Assembly: GCA_947498055.1 (NCBI GenBank) | Contig: CANMJA010000007.1 | Coordinates: forward strand, 62,001-126,000 | Direction: 5' to 3' | DNA from: an uncultured Tenacibaculum sp. | GTDB lineage: Bacteria > Bacteroidota > Bacteroidia > Flavobacteriales > Flavobacteriaceae | Length of the DNA: 64,000 bases | Shown: positions 44,986 through 53,749 of the stretch, in pieces | Numbering within the stretch: the first letter of the stretch is position 1 | How the letters are laid out: each line of letters opens with the position of its first letter | Program-made: the position numbers and the translations under genes | Notes under the pieces: generated by a model | Database searches by the model: none | What the model was told of the DNA's origin: nothing | The model's input: only the letters and a program-made list of their open reading frames with translations

Positions 44986-45174
44986 TTAAAAACTATTACC
45001 AAGACTATTAGCTATTCTTTGACATTCATTACCACAGTCTGTTAATCCTTGGCTACCATACGCATGATGATCATAGCATTCACTAAGACAATGAATAGCA
45101 CAAAATTCTCCTCCACTAACAGTTTTTTGTTGATTTTTGTTAAGGATTTTTCCTAAAGTTTTTAAATTTCTCAT
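44986..45174 (-). CDS. Double-glycine-leader, cysteine-rich small peptide (RiPP/bacteriocin-like precursor)
   Basis: 62 aa. The leader MRNLKTLGKILNKNQQKTV ends with SGG, the classic double-glycine cleavage site used by peptidase-containing ABC exporters. The core of about 40 residues after GG contains five Cys spaced CX3CX3C and CX3C, plus His-His and Gly/Ser. The leader style (LGKxLNKxxQKxxxGG) matches Bacteroidota natural-product precursor peptides, some of which become lanthipeptides. No modification enzyme, protease or ABC exporter gene is in the window, so this is an orphan precursor. It has a candidate promoter (TAACTTTG) and a terminator hairpin. Confidence 0.75.
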   Translation of the reverse strand: MRNLKTLGKILNKNQQKTVSGGEFCAIHCLSECYDHHAYGSQGLTDCGNECQRIANSLGNSF

Positions 45175-45265
45175 AATTATATGATTATTTAATCGATTAA
45201 TTTACTGCTAACTTTTAAAGACACTACCAGTTTATGTCTATCCTTTTAGAAAGAATATTGTTTAG

Positions 45266-45273
45266 CAAAGTTA
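45266..45273 (-). promoter_or_regulatory. Candidate -7 element for the double-glycine peptide gene
   Basis: The minus strand reads TAACTTTG, a TAnnTTTG match, 92 bp upstream of the ATG, giving a leader of roughly 85 nt. A clear -33 TTG is not visible. Confidence 0.45.
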
Positions 45274-45300
45274 TTTTTGTCTTTGCTTTTTTTTATAAAA

Positions 45301-45377
45301 ATCACTTGATTTCCATACTCTTAATATCGTTTAAGAGATCAATATCTATTCTCATAAATAAAATTTAAACAAGTGAT
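45301..45377. repeat. Nested inverted repeats in the gene-poor stretch
   Basis: Outer arms ATCACTTG (45301-45308) and CAAGTGAT (45370-45377) enclose an inner hairpin CTCTTAA / TTAAGAG around 45318-45337. The RNA could fold into a two-tier stem-loop on either strand. Its role is unknown; a regulatory RNA, a recombination site or chance are all possible. Confidence 0.4.
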
Positions 45378-45516
45378 ACTAGATTAATTTTTAGTTTAAA
45401 TTTACTTTAACTGCAATTAGATCTTTTTTTATAGTTAAAACAATAGGTAATTCAAAATCGTGTATTTTTATTTCATATGCGCTTTAAACATTCTTTTTTT
45501 AACAAACAATAGAAAA

Positions 45517-45708
45517 ATGAATATTTGTTTCATAGGAGATATGTATACTTTTAAGGATATTTATAAAGTTGGCATGTATAAATCTACTCTTATAATGGGA
45601 GTAACTAGTAAAATACAACTAAGTAGAAGATTTCTTAGTTTAGAAGGTATATTAAAATTTTCTCTTTATATTATAAAATCAATACTTTATATTTTTCATA
45701 TCTGCTAA
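45517..45708 (+). CDS. Doubtful small protein of unknown function
   Basis: 63 aa from an ATG at 45517, opening MNICFIGDMYTF; a GTG-started longer form from 45460 is also open. The MNICFIGDM opening recalls the first strand of glycosyltransferases, and the C-terminal third is hydrophobic. It could be a remnant of a larger gene or a chance frame in AT-rich DNA. No conserved motif is seen and no upstream promoter is clear. Confidence 0.25.
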   Translation: MNICFIGDMYTFKDIYKVGMYKSTLIMGVTSKIQLSRRFLSLEGILKFSLYIIKSILYIFHIC

Positions 45709-45732
45709 AGATCTTATATAATTTCATAAAAA

Positions 45733-45752
45733 AAGCTCCTTTTCAGGAGCTT
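45733..45752 (-). terminator. Intrinsic terminator of pheT
   Basis: Stem AAGCTCCT / AGGAGCTT with a 4-nt loop is followed on the minus strand by a T5-plus tract, 7 bp after the pheT stop. Confidence 0.85.
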
Positions 45753-45758
45753 ATCAAT

Positions 45759-48185
45759 TTATCTTAATTCAGCAGCAACATTTTTTTCAAATGTTTGCTG
45801 TAGTTTTTGCATTATTTTATCTATCTGTTTATCGTTTAGTGTTTTATTTTCGTCTTGTAAAACAAAACTAACTGCATACGATTTCTTACCTTCTGGTAAA
45901 TTTTCTCCTTCATACACATCAAACAGATCTACCTCTTTTAAAAGCTTTTTTTCTGATTGAAATGCCAGATTATAAATCTCTTTAAACTCAACTTTATTAT
46001 CTAATAGTAAAGCTAAATCCCTTTTTACAGAAGGAAATTTAGGTAAACTTGAAACTTTTATCTTTTTATTTCCCGTTAAAGTCAAAATACTGTCCCAATT
46101 AAAATCAGCAAACAATACTTCTTGTTTAATTGAAAACTCTTTTAGTACCGATCTTTTAACAACTCCTAAATCTACTAGTTTCGTTTTTCCTAAGCTAAGT
46201 GTTAACCCTTCAGAAAAAACATCAGATTTTGTTGGGGTAGTTTTCAATTTTGAAATACCCAATCTTTCTAATAAATTAGTTACAATACCTTTTAAATAAA
46301 AGAAATCTGAACTTTTAGTCGCTATTTTCCAACTTTCTTTAGTTCTATCTCCTGTTATAAATAATGTTAAATGCTTATCTTCTTGGTACCCCTTTTCGTA
46401 TTTATGATAGGTTTTACCAAACTCAAAAAAGCGTAAAGAGCTATTCTTTCTATTAATATTATAAGCAATACTCTCTAATCCACTAAATAATAATGACTGA
46501 CGTAATACCTTTAAATCATTACTTAACGGATTTAACATTTCTACATTAAAATCTTCATTTAAATTATCTGATAATTCTATATAGGAAGGTTTTGTTAATG
46601 AGTTAGCCATTGTTTCGTTAAAACCTAATGAAACTAACTGGTTTGCTACTACATTTTCTACCTTAACTTGAACATTATTATCAAAAGATATGGAGGTATT
46701 TAGTTTATGAGAAAATTCGATATTATTATATCCGTAAACACGTAAAATTTCTTCAATTATATCAGCCTCTCTTTGTACATCTACTCTATATGAAGGTATT
46801 ACTAAACCTAAACCAGCTTCTGTTACACTATTAATCTTAATTTCTAAAGAAGCTAAAATGTTTTTAATTGTTTCTTTTGGTATTTCTTGACCTATTAATT
46901 TATAGACACTATCAAATGATAAGAATACTTCAAAATCATTCATTTTTTCAGGATAGAAATCTAATATATCAGAAGACATTTTTCCTCCTGCATATTTTTC
47001 AATTAATAACGCTGCTCTTTTTAAAGCATATTTAGATTGATTAATATCAATACCTCTTTCAAAACGAAAAGAAGCATCTGTATTCAATCCATGTCTTTTT
47101 GCTGTTTTACGAATAGAAACTGGATTAAAGTAAGCGCTTTCTAAAAAAATAGTCGTAGTATTTTCTGTAACTCCAGATTTTAAACCACCAAAAACTCCAC
47201 CAATACATAATGGGTTTCCTTCAGCATCGCAAATCATAATATCTTCAGAAGATAATTTACGTTCTACTTCATCTAAAGTAGTAAAGGTAGTTCCCTCTTC
47301 TAAATTTTTAACAACTACTTTATTCCCTCTAATTTTTGAAGCATCAAAAGCATGTAATGGCTGCCCTAATTCATGTAATACATAATTAGTAATATCTACT
47401 ACATTGTTTTTAGGTGTAATTCCTATAGCTTTTAATCTATTTTTAATCCACTCTGGTGAATCTTTTACTTCTATATCTGTAATTGTAATACCACTATATC
47501 TTGGTACCAATTCTTTATTTTCAACCTCTATATCTATTTTCAATCTTCTTTCATCTACATGAAAATCGGAAACAGAAGGTGATATTAATTCTAAATTAAC
47601 ATCATTTTGTAATAAGCCAGCTCTTAAATCTCTAGCTACTCCAAAATGACTCATTGCATCGGCTCTATTTGGTGTTAAACCAATCTCAAAAACATAATCT
47701 GTTTCAATATTAAAAACTTCAGCACAAGGAGTTCCAGGAGTTAAAGTTTCTTTAAGAACCATAATACCATCATGTCCTTTACCTAACCCTAGTTCATCTT
47801 CCGCACAAATCATTCCATGACTTTCCTCTCCTCTTATTTTTCCTTTCTTAATTTTAAAGCCTTCTCCTTTTTCATCATATAAAATAGTACCAATGGTAGC
47901 TACAGGCACTTTTTGCCCTGCTGCAACATTTGGTGCTCCACAAACAATTTGTAATGGCTCTCCTTCTCCTAAGTTTACAGTAGTTACATTTAATTTATCT
48001 GCATTAGGATGTTTTTCGCAGGTTAATACTTCACCTACAATAACACCTTTTAAACTACCTTTAATACTTTCTTCTAAACTTATTCCTTCTACTTCTAAGC
48101 CTAAATCTGTCAGCAATTCCCCTATCTTTTCAGGAGACCAATCAAACTGTAAAAACTGCTTTAACCAGTTATATGAAATTTTCAT
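45759..48185 (-). CDS. pheT: Phenylalanine--tRNA ligase beta subunit
   Basis: 808 aa, normal length. The beta subunit of the tetrameric synthetase edits and binds tRNA-Phe. It opens MKISYNWLKQFLQFDWS; an EMAP/tRNA-binding domain lies at about 40-150 (CEKHPNADKLNVTTV). The B3/B4 editing domain and the B5 domain follow. A catalytic-like core and the anticodon-binding FDX-ACB domain end the protein (SYAVSFVLQDENKTLND). The alpha subunit gene (pheS) is not adjacent, so the subunits are unlinked here. Confidence 0.96.
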   Translation of the reverse strand: MKISYNWLKQFLQFDWSPEKIGELLTDLGLEVEGISLEESIKGSLKGVIVGEVLTCEKHPNADKLNVTTVNLGEGEPLQIVCGAPNVAAGQKVPVATIGTILYDEKGEGFKIKKGKIRGEESHGMICAEDELGLGKGHDGIMVLKETLTPGTPCAEVFNIETDYVFEIGLTPNRADAMSHFGVARDLRAGLLQNDVNLELISPSVSDFHVDERRLKIDIEVENKELVPRYSGITITDIEVKDSPEWIKNRLKAIGITPKNNVVDITNYVLHELGQPLHAFDASKIRGNKVVVKNLEEGTTFTTLDEVERKLSSEDIMICDAEGNPLCIGGVFGGLKSGVTENTTTIFLESAYFNPVSIRKTAKRHGLNTDASFRFERGIDINQSKYALKRAALLIEKYAGGKMSSDILDFYPEKMNDFEVFLSFDSVYKLIGQEIPKETIKNILASLEIKINSVTEAGLGLVIPSYRVDVQREADIIEEILRVYGYNNIEFSHKLNTSISFDNNVQVKVENVVANQLVSLGFNETMANSLTKPSYIELSDNLNEDFNVEMLNPLSNDLKVLRQSLLFSGLESIAYNINRKNSSLRFFEFGKTYHKYEKGYQEDKHLTLFITGDRTKESWKIATKSSDFFYLKGIVTNLLERLGISKLKTTPTKSDVFSEGLTLSLGKTKLVDLGVVKRSVLKEFSIKQEVLFADFNWDSILTLTGNKKIKVSSLPKFPSVKRDLALLLDNKVEFKEIYNLAFQSEKKLLKEVDLFDVYEGENLPEGKKSYAVSFVLQDENKTLNDKQIDKIMQKLQQTFEKNVAAELR

Positions 48186-48207
48186 TGTATCTATACTATT
48201 TGGCTTG

Positions 48208-48215
48208 CAAATTTA
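48208..48215 (-). promoter_or_regulatory. Candidate -7 element of the pheT promoter
   Basis: The minus strand reads TAAATTTG, a TAnnTTTG match, 22 bp upstream of the pheT ATG. No clear TTG lies 20 bp further upstream. Confidence 0.4.
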
Positions 48216-48376
48216 CACTTTTCTAATAAAAGTAGTACTGTTTAAAATAATTAAGATCGCTATTATTCTTTATATCTTAATAATATGTTAATAAATTACT
48301 GATTCTTAACTATTTCTTAATCTTAAGTTAGAATTTAAAAATGATTTTTGTGAAATTAAAACAAAAACACAACTTG

Positions 48377-50455
48377 ATGAAAAAATTATTCTTTTTTTTA
48401 TTGCTGATTACAACAGTAAATTTATTCTCTCAAATTCCGTCGTATTATAACGATGTTAATTTGAATTTAAATGGAAATTCGCTTAGAAATGCATTAGCTA
48501 CAAAGATTATTAGTACACATCAGAATTTTTTAAGCTATACTCCTGGTGTTTGGAATGCTTTACAACAAACAGATTTAGATTTGAATAATTCAAATGATGT
48601 TGTTTTAATATATGGTTATAATGATGCTGATGGAAATCACGTAACTGATAGAACCAGAAGTAAAAATGCTAATGGAGGAAATGCTGGTACACAATGGAAT
48701 CGTGAACACGTATATCCAAGATCATTAGGAAATCCTAATTTAGGTACTTCTGGTCCTGGAGCTGATGCCCATCATTTAAGAGCTGCTGATATTACTTTTA
48801 ACTCACAAAGAGGTAGTAAAAAATTTGCAGATGGTGCTGGTAATGCAGGAAATTCTTCAGGAGGATGGTATCCTGGTGACGAATGGAAAGGAGATGTAGC
48901 ACGTATGATGATGTATATGTATCTACGTTATGGCAACCAGTGTTTACCTCGTAATGTAGGTATTGGTAATACTGTAGCTTCTGATGCTAATATGTTACGA
49001 TTATTTTTAGAATGGAACGCAGAAGATCCTGTCTCTAATTTTGAAAAACAACGAAATCCTATTCTACAAAATATTCAAGGAAATAGAAATCCTTTTATAG
49101 ACAATCCTGCCTTTGCTACTAAAATTTGGGGTGGACCTCAAGCTCAAGACTTGTTTGGCAATGGAGGAGGAAATGGAAACGGTGGAAACAATGCTAATTT
49201 ATTTATTTCTGAATACATTGAAGGTTCTTCTAATAATAAAGCAATAGAAATTGCTAATACTACTGGTAGCACTATTAATTTATCTTCTTACTCTTTAAGA
49301 AAAGCTACTAATGGAAGTAATTCTTTTGGAAGTACTTATAATTTATCTGGACAATTAGCTAATGGAAAGGTTTTTGTTATTGCTAATAGAAGTGCGTCTA
49401 CGGTAATTAGAAATAAAGCAAATGTAACTACTTCTAGTGGTATTGTTACTTTTAATGGTAACGATGCCATAGGGTTATTTAAAAATAATACTTTAATAGA
49501 TGTTGTTGGTAATCCTTCTAGTAACTCTAACATTATTCAAAACGTTACTTTACAACGTAAATCAACTAGCTCTTCTCCAAGTTCTACATACAATGCTTCT
49601 CAGTGGAATAGATTAAGTTTAAATAACTCTGATGATTTAGGTAACTTTTCTGGAGGAAATTCTTCTGGAGGAAGTTCTGTTTTAGCAACATCTAATTTTG
49701 AAAATGGATGGGATAATTGGGTTGATGGCGGTGGAGACGCTGCAAGGTATTCAGGTAGTAGAGCTTTTGAACAATCTTATGCAATTCGTTTAAGAGATAA
49801 TTCTGGTACAGCTTCGTCTATGACTTCTAAATCTTTTAATATATCTTCTTTCGATACTGTTGAAATTGATTTTTATTTCTATGCATATAGCATGGAAAAT
49901 AGAGAAGACTTTTGGTTACGATATCATGATGGAAATTCATGGAGAACTGTAGAAACTTGGGCTAGAGGAAATGACTTTAATAACAATACATTTTACAATG
50001 CAAAAGTTACTTTAAACAAGTCTGATTATAACTTTGTTTCTAATGCTAAATTTCGTTTTCAATCAGACGCTTCTTCTAATAATGATCATATATACATAGA
50101 TCAGGTAAAAATAACAGGAATCACAGGAAGAGCATCTAGATCTAATAAAGAATTTAGTGCTTCTAATCTTAAAGAAATAAATTATTTAAATACTAATAGT
50201 GAATCTAATTTATTGGAAAGTAATTTTAAAATATATCCTAATCCATTAAATGGTGATATTCTTAAAATTCAACTAAATAATAGCGAAGAAACATCTAATT
50301 TAACTTACATTATTAGCTCTATAATTGGAAAAGAACTGTATAAGGGTACTTTACAAAATAACCTTATAAAAGTATCTTCTTTAAAAGCTGGAATTTATTT
50401 ATTAGAAATAAATAATGATGGAGAAAGAACTATTCAAAAGTTTATTAAAAAATAA
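48377..50455 (+). CDS. Secreted endonuclease I with lamin-tail domain and type IX sorting tail
   Basis: 692 aa from the ATG at 48377; the frame opens 36 bp earlier but the signal peptide begins here (MKKLFFFLLLITTVNLFSQ). Residues about 20-260 are endonuclease I (EndA/NucM, beta-beta-alpha metal type), with the catalytic His111 in WNREHVYPRSLG and DAHHLRAADI. A lamin-tail domain (about 275-395) and a jelly-roll-like domain (about 430-585) follow. The last 70 residues (FKIYPNPLNGD ... LKAGIYLLEI) are a Por_Secre_tail for type IX secretion. It probably degrades extracellular DNA for nutrients or biofilm turnover. PorX, a regulator of that system, is encoded at 14477-16027. Confidence 0.92.
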   Translation: MKKLFFFLLLITTVNLFSQIPSYYNDVNLNLNGNSLRNALATKIISTHQNFLSYTPGVWNALQQTDLDLNNSNDVVLIYGYNDADGNHVTDRTRSKNANGGNAGTQWNREHVYPRSLGNPNLGTSGPGADAHHLRAADITFNSQRGSKKFADGAGNAGNSSGGWYPGDEWKGDVARMMMYMYLRYGNQCLPRNVGIGNTVASDANMLRLFLEWNAEDPVSNFEKQRNPILQNIQGNRNPFIDNPAFATKIWGGPQAQDLFGNGGGNGNGGNNANLFISEYIEGSSNNKAIEIANTTGSTINLSSYSLRKATNGSNSFGSTYNLSGQLANGKVFVIANRSASTVIRNKANVTTSSGIVTFNGNDAIGLFKNNTLIDVVGNPSSNSNIIQNVTLQRKSTSSSPSSTYNASQWNRLSLNNSDDLGNFSGGNSSGGSSVLATSNFENGWDNWVDGGGDAARYSGSRAFEQSYAIRLRDNSGTASSMTSKSFNISSFDTVEIDFYFYAYSMENREDFWLRYHDGNSWRTVETWARGNDFNNNTFYNAKVTLNKSDYNFVSNAKFRFQSDASSNNDHIYIDQVKITGITGRASRSNKEFSASNLKEINYLNTNSESNLLESNFKIYPNPLNGDILKIQLNNSEETSNLTYIISSIIGKELYKGTLQNNLIKVSSLKAGIYLLEINNDGERTIQKFIKK

Positions 50456-50474
50456 AACTCTTTGTTTTTGTAAT

Positions 50475-50516
50475 AAAAAATCATCCTGCTTCTTAATATA
50501 GCAGGATGATTTTTTT
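50475..50516. terminator. Bidirectional terminator between the nuclease and amylase genes
   Basis: A 16-bp stem (AAAAAATCATCCTGCT and its complement) lies between two convergent genes, 19 bp after the nuclease stop. Confidence 0.9.
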
Positions 50517-50547
50517 TATAATAGGTTAATTACCAACAATAATAATT

Positions 50548-51975
50548 TTAATTAACTAAAACAAGGTATTCATAAGGTTCTAAGGTTAAAGTTGGTTTAG
50601 AAGACATTTTTGCTCCTTTAAAATAGTTTTTATATGCACCTTCTTTCTTCCAATGAATTATTTGCTGTTTTTTAGAAAGATTTCCAATAAACAAAACACT
50701 ATTAGTATCTTTTTTTCTTTCAAAAGCTAAAACTTCTTTATTGTTCGTTATTATTTTTGAGTATGTCGCTGGTATCTTTCCTGTGTGTAATGCCTTATTA
50801 CTTTTCTTTAAAACTCCTAATTTTTTTAATAACTCCCATTCTTTTCCTTTTACTTTTGTGATAGAGTCTTTTTCAAAGAATTTTAATCGATGATTTAATC
50901 CATATTCTTGTCCCGAATAAATTAAAGGCATCCCCGGACTCAAATAAGTTAAAGTAGTAAATAATTCTGAAGCATCTCCCATTCTTTCTTGTATCGTTCC
51001 ATTCCAAGAATTCTCATCATGATTGGTCATAAAATTCATTAAAATAGCATCCTTTCTATATCTATCATTATCTTTTTGAATTACTTCCTCCCATTCTTTT
51101 CCTTTTTTTTCTCCTTTTGCTATAGCATTCATGGTATGATGACGATCCCAACCATATCCCATATTAAAAAGATTATTTTTTAATAACTCTGGCTCCCATG
51201 CTTCTGCTAACATAAAAATATCTTTTTTAGCTCTTAATTCTGGAATTGCTTTTTCCCAAAATGAAATAGGAACCATTCCTGCCATATCACAACGAAATCC
51301 ATCGATATTTTCCTCTACAACCCAATAATTCATATCAGAAATCATTTGCTTACGTAAATCTTCATTTTCGTAATTCAAATCAGCAACATCCGTCCAATCT
51401 GTTCCTTTTGGGTGTATGACTTCTCCTTGATCGTTTTTAGTATAAAAATCAGGATTAGTAGTTAACCAAGTATGGTCCCAACCTGTATGATTTGGTACCC
51501 AATCTAGAATAACATACATTTTATTAGCATGTGCTGTTTTTAGTAAAGTTCTAAAATCTTCTATCGTTCCAAACTCTGGATTTATTTTTTTAAAATCAGA
51601 TACTGCGTAATAACTTCCTAAGTATTTTCCTTGTTCTTCTTTTGGAAAATCAGACACGAACTTACTATTCTTTCCTCCAGTAGCTTTACGTTTTTTTTCA
51701 GAAATAGGAAAAACAGGCATTAACCATATAATTTTTACTCCTAACTCTTTTAACTTCGGAATGTCTTTTGTAAAAGCATTAAAAGTACCTTCTTTAGAAT
51801 ATTGACGAATATTAGCTTCATATATTACTGCTGTTTCTAATATTTCGTTTGAAATTGGTTCTAATAATTCCTTTTTAGTTTTTTGTTCTATTTCTATTTC
51901 TTTTTCTTTTTCTTTTTCTTTTTTACAAGAAATAAATAGCAAGACAGATATACTTAGTAAAATTATTTTTTTCAT
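50548..51975 (-). CDS. GH13 alpha-amylase family lipoprotein
   Basis: 475 aa. The lipoprotein signal ends LFISC (Cys17), followed by a Lys-Glu repeat linker. The (beta/alpha)8 barrel shows the four GH13 regions: DWVPNH (158-163), GFRCDMA with nucleophile Asp230, LAEAWE with the general acid Glu258, and TNHDEN with Asp320. A short C-terminal beta domain ends the protein. It would cleave alpha-1,4-glucans at the cell surface or in the periplasm. It is the last gene of the leftward maltose/starch unit, 100 bp after the second GH13 gene. Confidence 0.92.
   Translation of the reverse strand: MKKIILLSISVLLFISCKKEKEKEKEIEIEQKTKKELLEPISNEILETAVIYEANIRQYSKEGTFNAFTKDIPKLKELGVKIIWLMPVFPISEKKRKATGGKNSKFVSDFPKEEQGKYLGSYYAVSDFKKINPEFGTIEDFRTLLKTAHANKMYVILDWVPNHTGWDHTWLTTNPDFYTKNDQGEVIHPKGTDWTDVADLNYENEDLRKQMISDMNYWVVEENIDGFRCDMAGMVPISFWEKAIPELRAKKDIFMLAEAWEPELLKNNLFNMGYGWDRHHTMNAIAKGEKKGKEWEEVIQKDNDRYRKDAILMNFMTNHDENSWNGTIQERMGDASELFTTLTYLSPGMPLIYSGQEYGLNHRLKFFEKDSITKVKGKEWELLKKLGVLKKSNKALHTGKIPATYSKIITNNKEVLAFERKKDTNSVLFIGNLSKKQQIIHWKKEGAYKNYFKGAKMSSKPTLTLEPYEYLVLVN
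51886..51924. repeat. Hexanucleotide repeat coding a Lys-Glu linker
   Basis: Near-perfect TTTCTT / TTCTAT hexamers (about six units) encode an alternating KEKEKE-IEIE linker directly after the lipidated Cys of the GH13 lipoprotein. Gains or losses of units would change linker length without breaking the frame. Confidence 0.65.
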
Positions 51976-52075
51976 TTTTTATTCTTTTTATCAATAAATC
52001 GAATTATAAAACTCTTTTTTGTCATCAATTTTGCTTGAAAAAAATCTTGAGTTTTAAACTAACATCTTAATACTA

Positions 52076-53746
52076 TTATTTTAACTCTAACAGTACCATA
52101 TTATAAGGAGAAGTAACTTTTACTTTTCCTGCTGCTACTTTTAGTTGCTGATTGGAATACGCTTCATGTAACACAGTACCGTCTTTAAAAACTTCAGCAA
52201 CATTTAACTCTTTCAATCCTTCATCTAAATTAAGACCAACAACAACTTCATCTTTATAATTTTCTTTCTCATAAGTTCTTTTAAACACATACGGCAATTC
52301 AGAAATCATTTTATGAACACCAGCACCTACAGATGGATGATTTTTTCTAAATTTTCCTAATTTTTGAAAATGAAGTAACAATTCTTTTGTTTCCTTGTTT
52401 TCTAAACTTTCCCAATTCATAAAAGAACGTAAATGTGCATCACCAACTGCATTTTCAGTAATTAAACTCCTACCTGTTTCATCACCATAATACATTTGTG
52501 ATGCTCCTGGAGCTAATAATAATTTAGTACCTCCTTCAAAAGTATGTTCTCTTTTTACATCAAAAGGATGTCCATCATCATGAGATGAAATGTAATTTAA
52601 TACACTATGTCCTTTTAAGTCTGTTTGTAATTTTTGTGAATATGTAGCGAATAATTTTTCTATATCCCATTCTTTCGCATTCCATTTAAAATCAAAGTTT
52701 ATTAAACTATTAAAAGACTTTTCGTAATAATTTACTTTTTTATCTCCAAAATCAAAATATTTTCCTGCTCCTATACCATAATTATATAACTCTCCTGTTA
52801 AGTAAAAATCCTCTTCTAAAAAATTATTCGGATGTACATTTTTAAAAGAATCATAAGCTGTATCACAAATTTTTCTAAACTCTTGCCAAACACTTTCTTC
52901 TACGTGCTTTACGGTATCTACACGATAGCCATCAATTCCAAATTCTGCAATATAATCTGCTAACCATTTCATGATATAAAAACGAGGCGCTTTAGGATAT
53001 CCTGTTTTCTTAAAAAAAGTAGCTAATTCTTTCTGTTCTTTTTCTAACCTTCCTTCTGCTTTCCATTTTTCTACCAATTCTTTTGGTAATTGTACATTTT
53101 CATTACTATTAGTTAATATGTCTGGTAAATTTTTAACTAGCGTACAACTTACTGCAGTTTCGTAATTCTTATAAGTACATTGCGGACCTGTTCTAACCCA
53201 ATTAGTAGGCCAAACAGCATCTTTTTCTGTTACTGGCCCTGTATGGTTTACTACAGCGTCTAACAAAATTCTAATATCATTTTTATGAGCTACTTTAATT
53301 AACTCTTTTAAATCTTTTTTAGTACCAAAGTTCTTATCTAATGCAGTCCAATCTTTAGTCCAATACCCATGAAACCCGTAACTAAAACCTGTACTTTCAT
53401 CTGTTCCTCCATGAATTTGTTCAAAAATAGGAGACATCCAAATTACATTCACCCCTAAATCTGTAAAATAACCTTCTTGTATTTTCTTTGTTATTCCTTT
53501 AATATCTCCTCCTTGAAATCCTCTATTTACACCGGTTTTTTTCGTTCTATCGTAATTAATATCGTTTGATGTATCACCATTATTAAAACGATCGGTTAAT
53601 AAAAAATAGAGATTTGCTCCTTCCCAAACAAAAGGTATTTTTTGTTTTACTACTTTTTCTTTTGATGCTAACTTTTGTTCTTCTTTTGCTTGCTTACAAT
53701 TAAATAATAGTGTGAACACAAGTATGAATATTAAAATCTGTTTCAA
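52076..53746 (-). CDS. GH13 alpha-amylase, MalS-like, lipoprotein-like
   Basis: 556 aa. The signal peptide has a lipobox-like end (LLFNC, Cys17; Asn at -1 is unusual). GH13 regions: DAVVNH (163-168), GYRVDTVKH with nucleophile Asp277, LTGELY with Glu319, and SSHDDG. The segment PRFYIMKWLADYIAEFGIDG and overall order resemble periplasmic MalS-type alpha-amylases. The gene lies 3 bp after the GH31 gene and is part of the same operon. It would degrade maltodextrins outside the cytoplasm. Confidence 0.92.
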   Translation of the reverse strand: MKQILIFILVFTLLFNCKQAKEEQKLASKEKVVKQKIPFVWEGANLYFLLTDRFNNGDTSNDINYDRTKKTGVNRGFQGGDIKGITKKIQEGYFTDLGVNVIWMSPIFEQIHGGTDESTGFSYGFHGYWTKDWTALDKNFGTKKDLKELIKVAHKNDIRILLDAVVNHTGPVTEKDAVWPTNWVRTGPQCTYKNYETAVSCTLVKNLPDILTNSNENVQLPKELVEKWKAEGRLEKEQKELATFFKKTGYPKAPRFYIMKWLADYIAEFGIDGYRVDTVKHVEESVWQEFRKICDTAYDSFKNVHPNNFLEEDFYLTGELYNYGIGAGKYFDFGDKKVNYYEKSFNSLINFDFKWNAKEWDIEKLFATYSQKLQTDLKGHSVLNYISSHDDGHPFDVKREHTFEGGTKLLLAPGASQMYYGDETGRSLITENAVGDAHLRSFMNWESLENKETKELLLHFQKLGKFRKNHPSVGAGVHKMISELPYVFKRTYEKENYKDEVVVGLNLDEGLKELNVAEVFKDGTVLHEAYSNQQLKVAAGKVKVTSPYNMVLLELK

Positions 53747-53749
53747 AGT

